In this document: positions 54,133-64,000 of the stretch, one piece after another
Numbering within the stretch: position 1 is the stretch's first letter
Layout: the number at the start of each line of letters is the position of its first letter
Origin: Planctomonas sp. JC2975
Lineage (GTDB): Bacteria; Actinomycetota; Actinomycetes; Actinomycetales; Microbacteriaceae
Reading direction: 5' to 3'
Assembly: GCF_012985205.1 (NCBI RefSeq)
Contig: NZ_JABEKS010000002.1
Coordinates: 518,480 to 582,479, forward strand
Length of the DNA stretch: 64,000 nucleotides
Made by a program: the position numbers and the translations under genes
The notes under the pieces: model-generated
The model's input: the letters and a program-made list of their open reading frames with translations, nothing else
The model's database searches: none
Told to the model about the DNA's origin: nothing

Positions 54133-55286
54133 GCATCACGGCCCCAGCAGGATTCGCCGCGGCGGGCATCGCCGCAGGCCTCAAGGCGACGGGGGCGCTC
54201 GACCTCGCGGTCGTGCAGAACCAGGGCCCGCTGCAGAACGCCGCAGCGGTGTTCACCTCGAACCGATGCAAGGCGAACCCGGTTCTCTGGAGCGAGCAGG
54301 TCATGAAGGACGGCACGGTGTCGGCCGTTGTCCTGAATTCCGGCGGCGCGAACTGCTACACGGGCGCGCAAGGATTCCAGACGTCGCACGCCACGGCCGA
54401 AGCGGCGGCGCAGCATCTCGGAGTGTCGGCCGCCGACGTCGTCATCTGTTCGACGGGCCTGATCGGGGACCAGCTCGATCGGGATGCCCTCACCGGCGGT
54501 GTCGCGCAGGCTGCGGCATCCCTCGGCTCCGACGACGCATCCGGTCTCGCGGCCGCACAGGCCATCATGACAACGGACACGCACGCGAAACAGGCCGTCG
54601 TGGCCGGCGACGGCTGGTCCATCGGCGGCATGGCGAAGGGCGCAGGGATGCTGGCACCCGGCCTGGCCACCATGCTCGTGGTGATCACAACGGACGCCGC
54701 GCTCGACTCCGCCGCGCTCGACACAGCGCTGCGGGCCGCAACGCGCGTCACCTTCGACCGGCTCGACTCCGACGGATGCATGTCCACGAACGACACGGTC
54801 GTTCTCCTCGCGTCGGGCGCATCCGGCGTGACCCCTGGCACGGACGAGTTCGCCCTGGCGCTCACGGATCTCTGCGACGATCTTGCACTGCAACTGCAGG
54901 GTGACGCTGAAGGCGCATCGCATGACATCGCCATCGAGGTGGTGCACGCTGCATCCGAAGACGACGCGGTCGACGTCGCGCGAGCTGTCTCGCGCAGCAA
55001 CCTGTTCAAGGCGGCCATCTTCGGCAACGACCCGAACTGGGGACGCGTGCTCGCCGCCGTCGGGACGACGGACGCAGAATTCGACCCCTACGGCATCGAC
55101 GTGGCCATCAACGGCGTCCAGGTCTGCACAGCTGGAGAGCCGGATCAGTCGCGCGACCTGGTCGATCTGACGCCGCGGGCGACCTCGATCCTGATCGATC
55201 TGCACGCAGGCGATCGCACGGCGACGATCCGCACCAACGACCTCACGCACGACTACGTGCACGAGAACAGTGCGTACGCGAGCTGA
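54129..55286 (+). CDS. argJ: Bifunctional glutamate N-acetyltransferase / ornithine acetyltransferase
   Basis: A 385-residue enzyme that recycles the acetyl group from N-acetylornithine onto glutamate, so no separate argA/argE is needed. It is a self-cleaving Ntn-type protein: the processing/nucleophile Thr is in [21 protein letters not shown] (Thr ~181), and the C-terminal part has [20 protein letters not shown] and [15 protein letters not shown]. The GTG start at 54129 overlaps the argC stop. Length is typical. It makes this a cyclic arginine pathway. Confidence 0.96.
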   Translation: MSITAPAGFAAAGIAAGLKATGALDLAVVQNQGPLQNAAAVFTSNRCKANPVLWSEQVMKDGTVSAVVLNSGGANCYTGAQGFQTSHATAEAAAQHLGVSAADVVICSTGLIGDQLDRDALTGGVAQAAASLGSDDASGLAAAQAIMTTDTHAKQAVVAGDGWSIGGMAKGAGMLAPGLATMLVVITTDAALDSAALDTALRAATRVTFDRLDSDGCMSTNDTVVLLASGASGVTPGTDEFALALTDLCDDLALQLQGDAEGASHDIAIEVVHAASEDDAVDVARAVSRSNLFKAAIFGNDPNWGRVLAAVGTTDAEFDPYGIDVAINGVQVCTAGEPDQSRDLVDLTPRATSILIDLHAGDRTATIRTNDLTHDYVHENSAYAS

Positions 55287-55296
55287 GGGACGAGCC

Positions 55297-56211
55297 ATGA
55301 CAGATCCCGCGAATACCGAGCCCCAGCCGCTGCCCGTCCTCGGACAGCCCGGCGCCAAGGCGGCAGTGCTGATGGAGGCGCTGCCCTGGCTGAAGAAGTT
55401 CCACGGACAGACGATCGTGGTGAAGTTCGGCGGGAACGCCATGGTCGACGACGAACTGGTGCGCGCGTTCGCCGACGACATCGCCTTCCTGCGCTACGTG
55501 GGCATCCGTCCCGTTGTCGTGCACGGTGGCGGCCCGCAGATCACCGCCATGCTGGACCGGCTCGGCATCGTCAGCGAGTTCCGCGGCGGCTACCGGGTCA
55601 CGACTCCGCAGACCATGGAGGTCGTGCGCATGGTCCTCACCGGTCAGATCAGCCGTGACATCGTCGGTCACATCAATATGCACGGGGCCCTGGCATCGGG
55701 GATCTCCGGCGAGGACGCCCGTCTCTTCGAGGGACGCGTCCGCAAGGCGATCGTCGACGGTGAGGTCGTCGACCTTGGGCTCGTCGGCGACGTGGTCGGC
55801 GTGAACCCGGCCGGCGTCATGGCAGAGGTGCACGCCGGTCGAGTCCCCGTGGTCTCGTCGGTGGCTCTTGATGTCGACGTTCCCGGTCGCAGCCTGAACG
55901 TCAACGCGGATGCCGCTGCCGCCGCGCTCGCCGTCGCGCTGGGCGCTGCGAAGCTCGTCATCCTGACGAACGTTCCCGGCCTCTACCGCGACTGGCCGGA
56001 CCGCGATTCGCTCATCTCCACGATCACCGCCCCCGAGCTACGTGAGCTGCTGCCTTCGCTCGACGCCGGAATGATCCCCAAGATGACGGCCTGCCTCGAC
56101 GCTGTCGACGGCGGCGTCGCGAAGGCGGCCGTCATCGACGGACGCGACGCGCATTCCCTTCTCTTCGAGCTCTTCACCACCAAAGGCAGCGGAACGGAGG
56201 TGACCGCATGA
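55297..56211 (+). CDS. argB: Acetylglutamate kinase
   Basis: A 304-residue amino-acid kinase that phosphorylates N-acetylglutamate. It has [42 protein letters not shown] (~36-78, phosphate loops), [14 protein letters not shown] and [32 protein letters not shown] (nucleotide and substrate site). The N-terminal extension of ~28 residues before the core carries helix residues found in arginine-inhibited (hexameric) forms, so feedback inhibition by arginine is expected. Eleven bases separate it from argJ, and GAGGGAC precedes the ATG. Confidence 0.96.
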   Translation: MTDPANTEPQPLPVLGQPGAKAAVLMEALPWLKKFHGQTIVVKFGGNAMVDDELVRAFADDIAFLRYVGIRPVVVHGGGPQITAMLDRLGIVSEFRGGYRVTTPQTMEVVRMVLTGQISRDIVGHINMHGALASGISGEDARLFEGRVRKAIVDGEVVDLGLVGDVVGVNPAGVMAEVHAGRVPVVSSVALDVDVPGRSLNVNADAAAAALAVALGAAKLVILTNVPGLYRDWPDRDSLISTITAPELRELLPSLDAGMIPKMTACLDAVDGGVAKAAVIDGRDAHSLLFELFTTKGSGTEVTA

Positions 56212-57443
56212 CGGGCACACCAGGCGACACACTCACCGATTGGCGTCAGAACTTCGGCGAGGTCATGATGGGCTCCCTCGCGGTGCCGGCCGTGATGCTC
56301 GACCATGGGCACGGCACGCACGTGTGGGACGTCGAAGGCAACGAGTACCTCGACTTCCTCGGCGGTATCGCGGTGAACGCTCTCGGGCACGCGCATCCTG
56401 TGCTGTTGGAGGCGATCTCCACGCAGGCCGCGCAGCTGATCCACGTCTCCAATTACTTCGCCACGCCTCAGCAGGTGGCGCTGGCGGAGCGGCTGCAGCG
56501 CATCACGGGTGCGGGATCCTCAGGTCGCGTCTACTTCTGCAACTCGGGAACCGAAGCCAACGAGGCGGCGTTCAAACTGGCGCGCCGCAACTCGGACGGC
56601 GGCCGCAGGCGCATCCTGGCGCTGAAGAACGGATTCCACGGCAGGACGATGGGTGCACTCGCGCTGACCGGCAAGCCGCACATGCGGGAGCCGTTCGAGC
56701 CGATGGTCCCCGGCGTCGAGCACATCGACTCCACGATCGAGGCGCTCGAGGCGGCGATGGATGACAAGGTCGCCGCACTCTTCCTCGAACCGATCAAGGG
56801 CGAGGCCGGCGTCATCGACCTGCCGGCCGGATACCTCGCGGCAGCCAGGGACATCACCCGCCGTCACGGCGCGCTGCTCATCATCGACGAGATCCAGACC
56901 GGCGTCGGCCGCACCGGGGCGTGGTTCGGCTACCAGCACGCGGGAATCGTGCCAGACGCCATCACGATGGCGAAGGGCATGGCAGGGGGAGTCCCGATCG
57001 GTGCGCTCGTCACATTCGGGCACGCCTCCGAGCTGTTCACCAGAGGCCAGCACGGCAGCACCTTCGGCGGCAACCCGTTCGCGACGGCGGTCGCGGGTGC
57101 CGTGCTCGAGGAGATCGAGAGCGCCGGACTGATCGACAACGCGCGAGTGCGGGGCGAGCAGCTTCGGGAGGTCGTGCGTGGCATCGGCTCTCCGCTCATC
57201 TCCGAGCTCCGGGGCGCAGGGCTGCTCATCGGCATCGGGCTCTCCGAACCGGTCGCCGACGCGTTGGCCGGCGCCGCGCTCCGCAACGGGCTCATCATCA
57301 ACGCGCCGAACGAGTCGAGCATCCGACTCGCTCCGCCGCTCATCATCGGGGACGACGACGTCGCCGAGTTCGAACGACGCTTCCGCGCCGCACTCCTCGA
57401 CCTCGACAATCCGGCCGGATCCGGCCACCAGCAAGGAGACTGA
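56208..57443 (+). CDS. argD: Acetylornithine aminotransferase
   Basis: A 411-residue class III PLP aminotransferase. The features run in order: [18 protein letters not shown] (~45-62), [19 protein letters not shown] (~105-123, PLP phosphate), [14 protein letters not shown] (~143-156), [15 protein letters not shown] (~223-237) and the Schiff-base Lys in [15 protein letters not shown] (Lys ~256). [15 protein letters not shown] is the conserved end of the active site. It overlaps argB by 4 bp (ATGA) and is part of the arg operon. Confidence 0.96.
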   Translation: MTGTPGDTLTDWRQNFGEVMMGSLAVPAVMLDHGHGTHVWDVEGNEYLDFLGGIAVNALGHAHPVLLEAISTQAAQLIHVSNYFATPQQVALAERLQRITGAGSSGRVYFCNSGTEANEAAFKLARRNSDGGRRRILALKNGFHGRTMGALALTGKPHMREPFEPMVPGVEHIDSTIEALEAAMDDKVAALFLEPIKGEAGVIDLPAGYLAAARDITRRHGALLIIDEIQTGVGRTGAWFGYQHAGIVPDAITMAKGMAGGVPIGALVTFGHASELFTRGQHGSTFGGNPFATAVAGAVLEEIESAGLIDNARVRGEQLREVVRGIGSPLISELRGAGLLIGIGLSEPVADALAGAALRNGLIINAPNESSIRLAPPLIIGDDDVAEFERRFRAALLDLDNPAGSGHQQGD

Positions 57444-57446
57444 CCC

Positions 57447-59838
<2,392 letters not shown>

Positions 59839-59880
59839 CCTCCTGGCGCGAGCCGCTCGAGGCACGACGTTCCTGACCGG

Positions 59881-60531
59881 ATGCGCTCCCTCACTCGGTC
59901 CTTCTTCGAACGGGTCTCACTGGAGGTGGCGCCCGAACTCCTCGGTGCGCTGCTCAGGCACACGACGCCCGAGGGTTCGGTCACGCTGCGCATCACGGAG
60001 GTGGAGGCCTACCTCGGCGACGGAACGGATCCGGGATCCCACGCCTACCGGGGCCGCACTCCTCGCAACGCGGTCATGTTCGGCGCGCCCGGTCACATCT
60101 ACACGTACTTCACCTACGGCATGCACACGTGCGCCAACCTCGTCTGCTCGCCGGAGGGCGTGGCATCCGCCGTGCTTCTCAGGGGCGCCGAAGTGGTCGA
60201 CGGTGTCGAGCTGGCGCGCCGACGGCGGGAACGACCGACGACGCGGGGGAGTGCGGTGCCCGACCGCGACCTGGCGAGGGGCCCGGCGCGGCTGACGGTG
60301 GCGGCGGGCATCCGTCTCGACGAGAACGGAGCGGATGCCTTCGCCCCGCCCTTCGAGGTCGAGTTGCCCACGCAGCCGGTCGCTCCGTACGCGACAGGGC
60401 CGCGAACGGGTGTCAGCGGGCCAGGCGGAGACGAGGCGGCGTTCCCGTGGCGGTTCTGGATCCCCGGCGATCCGACGGTCTCGCCGTACAAGCGGCATCC
60501 ACGCGCGATCTCGTCCTCCGCCGCCGGCTGA
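59881..60531 (+). CDS. DNA-3-methyladenine glycosylase (AAG/MPG family)
   Basis: A 216-residue base-excision enzyme that removes alkylated purines. It has [20 protein letters not shown] (~8-27), [53 protein letters not shown] (~38-90) with the base-flipping Tyr and the catalytic Glu in EVEAY, then VLLRGAEVV and [16 protein letters not shown] (~123-140). Length is typical of bacterial AAG (~200). It stands 42 bp after argH on the same strand. The C-terminal tail ([16 protein letters not shown]) is short. Confidence 0.93.
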   Translation: MRSLTRSFFERVSLEVAPELLGALLRHTTPEGSVTLRITEVEAYLGDGTDPGSHAYRGRTPRNAVMFGAPGHIYTYFTYGMHTCANLVCSPEGVASAVLLRGAEVVDGVELARRRRERPTTRGSAVPDRDLARGPARLTVAAGIRLDENGADAFAPPFEVELPTQPVAPYATGPRTGVSGPGGDEAAFPWRFWIPGDPTVSPYKRHPRAISSSAAG

Positions 60532-60670
60532 GCTGGTCGAAGCCCGTCTGCCGCGGATCGAGCAGCTCCGCTCCCGCGGCTTGACTCTGGCGAAACGTGC
60601 GCGGTTGAGCCTGTCGGCCTCAGGCATTCACCCCGGCCGTCGGAGCACGGCGGAAGCTTCAGCCGACCTG

Positions 60671-61273
60671 TCAGAGCCCGATCGCGAACCGGAACAACGC
60701 GCCGCAGGCAGCGGCCCAGACGAGGCTCACGAGGGTACCGATGATGAACCGCTCTCGCGCTTCTGCGACTTCCAGCTCGGTGAACCTGCCGACACTCTTG
60801 ATCGCCACGATCACGGCGATCGCTTCGGGAAATCCGGCCATGATGCTGGCCGTGGTTGCGACACGTTCGAAGACGCCGATCACCGTGCCGCCGCGCAACA
60901 GCTCGACGTGAACGAGATTGTCGCTCGCCGGAGGCTCCGCTCGCTCCACGACGATCCCGCCGTGGTGGCCTTCCCTCACCGTCCCCTTCGATGCGAGTGC
61001 GAGCACGAAGAGCACGGCGGGTCCGCCACCGAGCACGCTGAGCGCGAGCACGAGGAGGCCGAGCACGACGCTGACGGCCGGCAACGGCTTCTCGTGCGGC
61101 ATGACCACGGCGATGATGCCCACCACGATCGTTGCTGCGGCCGTGACGACGAGCCAGCGCCGCGGCGACCTGCTTGTGATGGCGGACGCCGTGACGCCGA
61201 GCGCCACGACGATGATGACGAACGCCCAGTAGGCGATGGTCAGAGCCGCATACAGCGGGCCGGCATACGTCAT
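60671..61273 (-). CDS. Integral membrane protein paired with SatD-like protein
   Basis: A 200-residue protein not recognised as a named family. Five hydrophobic segments are seen (~10-30, ~38-58, ~65-100, ~140-158 and ~178-198), with a cytoplasmic or surface loop GTVREGHHGGIVVERAEPPASDNLVHVELLRGG between the third and fourth. Its ATG overlaps the stop of the SatD-like gene by 4 bp, so it is co-translated with it. Such membrane proteins regularly accompany SatD in actinobacteria. The role is unknown, with transport or signal relay as possibilities. Confidence 0.75.
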   Translation of the reverse strand: MTYAGPLYAALTIAYWAFVIIVVALGVTASAITSRSPRRWLVVTAAATIVVGIIAVVMPHEKPLPAVSVVLGLLVLALSVLGGGPAVLFVLALASKGTVREGHHGGIVVERAEPPASDNLVHVELLRGGTVIGVFERVATTASIMAGFPEAIAVIVAIKSVGRFTELEVAEARERFIIGTLVSLVWAAACGALFRFAIGL

Positions 61274-61893
61274 GCTCCGTCTCCTTCGGCCGAGCGGTGG
61301 TCCAGATCCTGCAACAGCCTAGTGAGCGCCGGCACCGCAGCTGCTTCGGGATGGATCCCGGCAGCGCGTGCCCGTGAACTGACGGCGGGTTCGCTGATGC
61401 CGAGCCGCGCCGCGGCATCCCGTTGCGTCATCCCGTCGGCGAGCAGGTCGTAGAGCTCCCAGCCGGCAGTGCTGCGACGGCTGCGAACGGTCAGCAGGAG
61501 GTCGATCATCGCCTCGATATCGGATGCCTGTCCCGCCGCTGCATCCGCACCAGAACGCACGGCGAAGCGCGTGGCCCGCTTCTTGGCGGCGTCCACAGCC
61601 TCGCGAGCCGCGAAGAAGGCCTGACCCGTCGCCGCGCGCACGCTTGAGGGAAGGGGTTCACGGATCGCCCCGCAACCGACTCCGATGCTCCATGCCGATC
61701 CGCGATCGAGCGCGAGAACGATCCCGAGCGCTGCGCCTGCATCCGCCGTCAGCGCCTGCACCTCGTCGCCTGCATTGCGGTCGACGGCGAGAACGAGGTG
61801 TTCCGCGAACTCACCCTGGAGTTCGTGTTGCGTCTCATCGACGATGTCGGTCCGATGACGACTGTCCACCTGGTCTGCGGTGATGACGAACAT
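61270..61893 (-). CDS. SatD-like protein with C-terminal helix-turn-helix
   Basis: A 207-residue protein. The N-terminus MFVITADQVDSRHRTDIVDETQ is characteristic of the SatD family (which begins with a short strand, I-x-x-D-x-x-x-S-R). The middle (LGIVLALDRGSAWSIGVGCGAIREP) resembles the nucleotide-cyclase-like core seen in SatD relatives. The C-terminal ~45 residues form a helix-turn-helix (LLADGMTQRDAAARLGISEPAVSSRARAAGI). It was named in streptococci for acid tolerance and secretion; function is uncertain. A pair of similar 14-mers overlies the promoter. It diverges from tyrS. Confidence 0.7.
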   Translation of the reverse strand: MFVITADQVDSRHRTDIVDETQHELQGEFAEHLVLAVDRNAGDEVQALTADAGAALGIVLALDRGSAWSIGVGCGAIREPLPSSVRAATGQAFFAAREAVDAAKKRATRFAVRSGADAAAGQASDIEAMIDLLLTVRSRRSTAGWELYDLLADGMTQRDAAARLGISEPAVSSRARAAGIHPEAAAVPALTRLLQDLDHRSAEGDGA

Positions 61894-61927
61894 GGCATCC
61901 CCAATCGCTTCCCGAAATCAATAGTGT

Positions 61928-61970
61928 AAGTCTTGAAGCTTAACCCATGACAATTTAAGTCTCAACACTT
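61928..61970. promoter_or_regulatory. Repeated 14-mers between satD-like gene and tyrS
   Basis: AAGTCTTGAAGCTT (61928-61941) and AAGTCTCAACACTT (61957-61970) match at 10 of 14 positions, with 29 bp between their starts; each is roughly palindromic. The probable -10 of the satD-like gene (TACACT, minus strand, 61922-61927) adjoins the first. The area is AT-rich against a GC-rich genome, so it is a likely binding site, perhaps for the HTH of the SatD-like protein itself. Confidence 0.55.
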
Positions 61971-62014
61971 CATTCATCGAAGAGTAAGCCGAGAGCCCTT
62001 GCTACTGTTGTCGC

Positions 62015-63313
62015 GTGCCAGCCGACGTCCTCGCATCCCAGAGCAACGACCCCAGCTTCGACGACATCTGGGAGGAGCTGGTGTGGCGCGGTCATGTCCA
62101 GGTCTCAACGGATCCAGAGGCGTTGCACACGACCCTCGCGTCCGGTCCGATCACGTTCTACTGCGGTTTCGATCCGACGGCGCCCAGTCTCCATCTCGGC
62201 CACCTCGTGCAGCTCATCATCATGCGGCGCCTTCAGCTGGCGGGCCATAGGCCACTCGGGCTGGTCGGCGGATCCACCGGTCTCATCGGCGATCCACGGC
62301 CGACTTCGGAGCGCACCCTGAACGATCCTGGCGTCGTCGCCCAGTGGGTGACGCGGCTGCAGGGTCAGGTCGCCGGCTACCTCAGCTTCGAGGGTGACAA
62401 CGCGGCGACGCTGGTCGACAACCTGGACTGGACCGCCCCGCTCACCGCGATCGACTTCCTGCGCACCATCGGCAAGCACTTCCGCGTCGGCACCATGCTC
62501 AAGAAAGACGCCGTCAGCGCACGCCTCAACTCGGAGGCGGGCATCAGCTACACGGAGTTCAGCTACCAGATCCTGCAGGCCCTCGACTTCCTCGAGCTCT
62601 ACCGCAGCCGTGGATGCCTCCTTCAGCTCGGCGGCAGCGACCAATGGGGCAACCTCACGGCGGGCATCGACCTGATCCATCGCGTCGAGGGCGTATCCGT
62701 GCACGCATTCGGAACGCCTCTTCTGACGCGCGCGGACGGCACCAAGTTCAGCAAGAGCGAGGGCACGGCCATCTGGATCGATCCCGACCAGACCAGCCCA
62801 TACGCCTTCTACCAGTTCTGGCTCAATGCAGAGGACTCCGAGGTGATCGATCGTCTAAGGGTCTTCACGTTCCTCCCGCGCGCCGAGATCGATCGCCTCG
62901 AGCGAGCGGTCGCCGAGGAGCCGTATAAGCGGGAGGCGCAGCGAACGCTGGCGCGCGAAGTCACCACGCTGGTGCACGGTCGTGACGCGACGGATGCCGT
63001 CATCGCCGCAGCCGAAGCACTCTTCGGCAACGGAGACCTCGCGGCGACGGATGCCGGCACGCTCGAGGCCGCACTGCGTGAGCTCCCGAACACGACGACC
63101 GCCCCGGATGCCCCCGTTGCGCAGCTCCTCGTGGATACCGCGTTGACGACGAGCCTCTCCGAGGCCCGTCGCGCCATCAGTCAGGGCGGTGTCTACGTGA
63201 ACAACGAGAAGGTCACCGATCCCGCCGCGACCATCTCCGGCAGCGTGCTGCCAAGCGGCATCGCCGTGCTGCGGCGCGGCAAGAAGACGCTCGCGGGCGT
63301 GTTCGTCGAATGA
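62015..63313 (+). CDS. tyrS: Tyrosyl-tRNA synthetase
   Basis: A 432-residue class I synthetase. Its HIGH-type motif is PTAPSLHLGHLVQLIIMR (~53-70) and the KMSKS equivalent is GTKFSKSEGTAIW (~245-257). QILQALDFLELY and LGGSDQWGNLTAGIDLIHR bind tyrosine and the adenylate. A C-terminal S4 RNA-binding domain is present (SLSEARRAISQGGVYVNNEKV, ~375-395). The GTG start lies six bases after TACTGT (62003-62008), so the message looks leaderless. It sits just upstream of the 16S rRNA gene, as in other Microbacteriaceae. Confidence 0.96.
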   Translation: MPADVLASQSNDPSFDDIWEELVWRGHVQVSTDPEALHTTLASGPITFYCGFDPTAPSLHLGHLVQLIIMRRLQLAGHRPLGLVGGSTGLIGDPRPTSERTLNDPGVVAQWVTRLQGQVAGYLSFEGDNAATLVDNLDWTAPLTAIDFLRTIGKHFRVGTMLKKDAVSARLNSEAGISYTEFSYQILQALDFLELYRSRGCLLQLGGSDQWGNLTAGIDLIHRVEGVSVHAFGTPLLTRADGTKFSKSEGTAIWIDPDQTSPYAFYQFWLNAEDSEVIDRLRVFTFLPRAEIDRLERAVAEEPYKREAQRTLAREVTTLVHGRDATDAVIAAAEALFGNGDLAATDAGTLEAALRELPNTTTAPDAPVAQLLVDTALTTSLSEARRAISQGGVYVNNEKVTDPAATISGSVLPSGIAVLRRGKKTLAGVFVE

Positions 63314-63360
63314 CGGCGGACGAGCGGATGCTCGCGACACGCCCGAGATGACGGCGCGAT

Positions 63361-63389
63361 TTGCACGCCCCACGGGGCATCCGTAAAGT
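63361..63389 (+). promoter_or_regulatory. rRNA operon promoter 1 (distal)
   Basis: TTGCAC, a 17-bp spacer and TAAAGT form a good sigma-70-like promoter 47 bp after the tyrS stop. The spacer includes GCCCCACGGGGC, a short inverted repeat. Confidence 0.6.
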
Positions 63390-63474
63390 AATCACTCGTC
63401 ACCCCACAGGTGCGGAAAGCTCGAAGAGCTGCCGGCCTCAAGCGGGACCATCCAAAGCCGAAGAGCTACTCCTC

Positions 63475-63504
63475 TTGCAGGAGAGAACCACTGGCTTGTA
63501 AGAT
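63475..63504 (+). promoter_or_regulatory. rRNA operon promoter 2
   Basis: TTGCAG, an 18-bp spacer and TAAGAT. It is 114 bp downstream of promoter 1 and points to the 16S gene. Confidence 0.6.
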
Positions 63505-63609
63505 GAAAAACCCACTCGAAGAGTAGATCGTCAGATCGGCTCGAACCGCCCGGGTTTCGTCACGTCGAAGGACAACGTCCAGACGAGGCGAAAGGAGCGG
63601 ATCGCCGAC

Positions 63610-63637
63610 TTGACAAGATCCGTGAGAGTGGTAAGGT
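63610..63637 (+). promoter_or_regulatory. rRNA operon promoter 3 (proximal)
   Basis: TTGACA (consensus -35), a 16-bp spacer and TAAGGT, ending about 240 bp before the 16S gene. It is the strongest of the three by match to consensus. Confidence 0.75.
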
Positions 63638-63879
63638 AGAGAAGTTGCCCCGGGGAGCAGGTCGAGAGACTGAAAACCGGGTGTGTCCGATCCTTGAGAA
63701 CTCAACAGCGTGCACTATGTCATATGCCAAATAACCTCGGCACTGATGGAATCTTCGGGTTTTGTTGGTGTAGGGATTCCTTTGGATTAGATAAATATTG
63801 ATTGTCAGTTGACATTCGATTCTAGTCAGATCAACTCGCATTCTTTCGGCCTTTTTCCGGTTGGGGTTTGCAAACATTT
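63638..63879 (+). other. 16S rRNA leader region
   Basis: Between promoter 3 and 16S there is no gene. The 12-bp palindrome TTGAGAACTCAA (63694-63705), followed by CAGCGTGCACTATG, is a block commonly found in actinobacterial rRNA leaders. Bases ~63720-63850 are markedly AT-rich. These regions normally hold antitermination (box) and RNase processing signals, which I cannot pinpoint here. The whole gap between tyrS and 16S is 566 bp (63314-63879). Confidence 0.7.
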
Positions 63880-64000
63880 TTTTATGGAGAGTTTGATCCT
63901 GGCTCAGGACGAACGCTGGCGGCGTGCTTAACACATGCAAGTCGAACGATGAACTGCGGAGCTTGCTCTGCGGGGATTAGTGGCGAACGGGTGAGTAACA
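63880..64000 (+). rRNA. rrs: 16S ribosomal RNA, 5' end (partial)
   Basis: Begins about 63880 with the universal GGAGAGTTTGATCCTGGCTC (63886 on) and continues with CAGGACGAACGCTGGCGGCG and the first variable loop; it is cut by the window edge. The sequence after AACGATGAACTGCGGAGCTT is of a kind seen in Microbacteriaceae. The exact mature 5' base is estimated from the usual distance to the GAGTTTGATC block. Confidence 0.98.

Overview
The window is high-GC actinobacterial chromosome, most likely from the family Microbacteriaceae (order Micrococcales). This rests on gene order (ftsK-pgsA-cinA-XRE regulator-DUF3046-recA-recX-miaB-miaA-dapF-hflX; lexA next to a LysM gene; DUF1844-infC-rpmI-rplT), on very frequent GTG/TTG starts, and on the first ~120 bases of a 16S rRNA gene at the right edge. 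The genus is not resolved. Nearly every base is accounted for by conserved chromosomal genes. I see no insertion sequence, prophage, CRISPR array, tRNA gene or toxin island.

Layout. 1-3.2 kb: end of a CitE-like lyase gene, three small membrane proteins (YhhN, unknown, VanZ), a degenerate CT-rich tandem array and a fructosamine kinase. 3.2-10.6 kb: PNPase behind a long structured leader, an aldo/keto-reductase fold protein that has lost its catalytic tetrad, a TetR regulator, an M16 protease, a histidine phosphatase and a GNAT. 10.6-16.9 kb: dapB and dapA (lysine/cell wall), a thioredoxin-DUF4395-OsmC redox group, RNase J and a second GNAT. 17-30 kb: DNA translocase, phospholipid synthesis, cinA, XRE regulator, recA/recX, tRNA modification (miaB, miaA), dapF, an RsmC-like methyltransferase and hflX. 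30-40 kb: metF-metE, lexA, an SOS-type LysM membrane protein, hisC-hisB-hisH-priA with an exact 79-bp tandem duplication between hisC and hisB, and SseB. 40-49 kb: infC (apparent ATC start)-rpmI-rplT, an rRNA/tRNA methyltransferase, a methyltransferase/TetR pair diverging from a 41-nt palindrome, a GDSL hydrolase and pheS-pheT. 49-53 kb: ABC exporter plus two-component system. 53-60 kb: argC-J-B-D-F-H, preceded by an arginine-rich short ORF, then a 3-methyladenine glycosylase. 60.6-64 kb: SatD-like HTH protein plus membrane partner, tyrS, three stacked rRNA promoters and the 16S start.

How it fits together. PNPase and RNase J supply RNA turnover; dapA/dapB/dapF supply meso-diaminopimelate and lysine; metF/metE, his and arg genes make amino acids; RecA, RecX, LexA, the LysM protein and the glycosylase form a DNA-damage set, with LexA-type boxes visible in front of recA and the LysM gene. 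A -10 hexamer of form TAnnnT followed by 6-8 nt and then the start codon precedes many genes, so leaderless transcripts appear to be common. This regularity also exposes two candidate leaderless micro-ORFs that an ordinary gene caller would miss.

The items most worth a second look are the tetrad-less aldo/keto reductase, the 41-nt palindrome, the arginine-rich ORF before argC, the his duplication, the SatD-like self-regulator candidate and a strong excess of the hexamer GGATGC/GCATCC.
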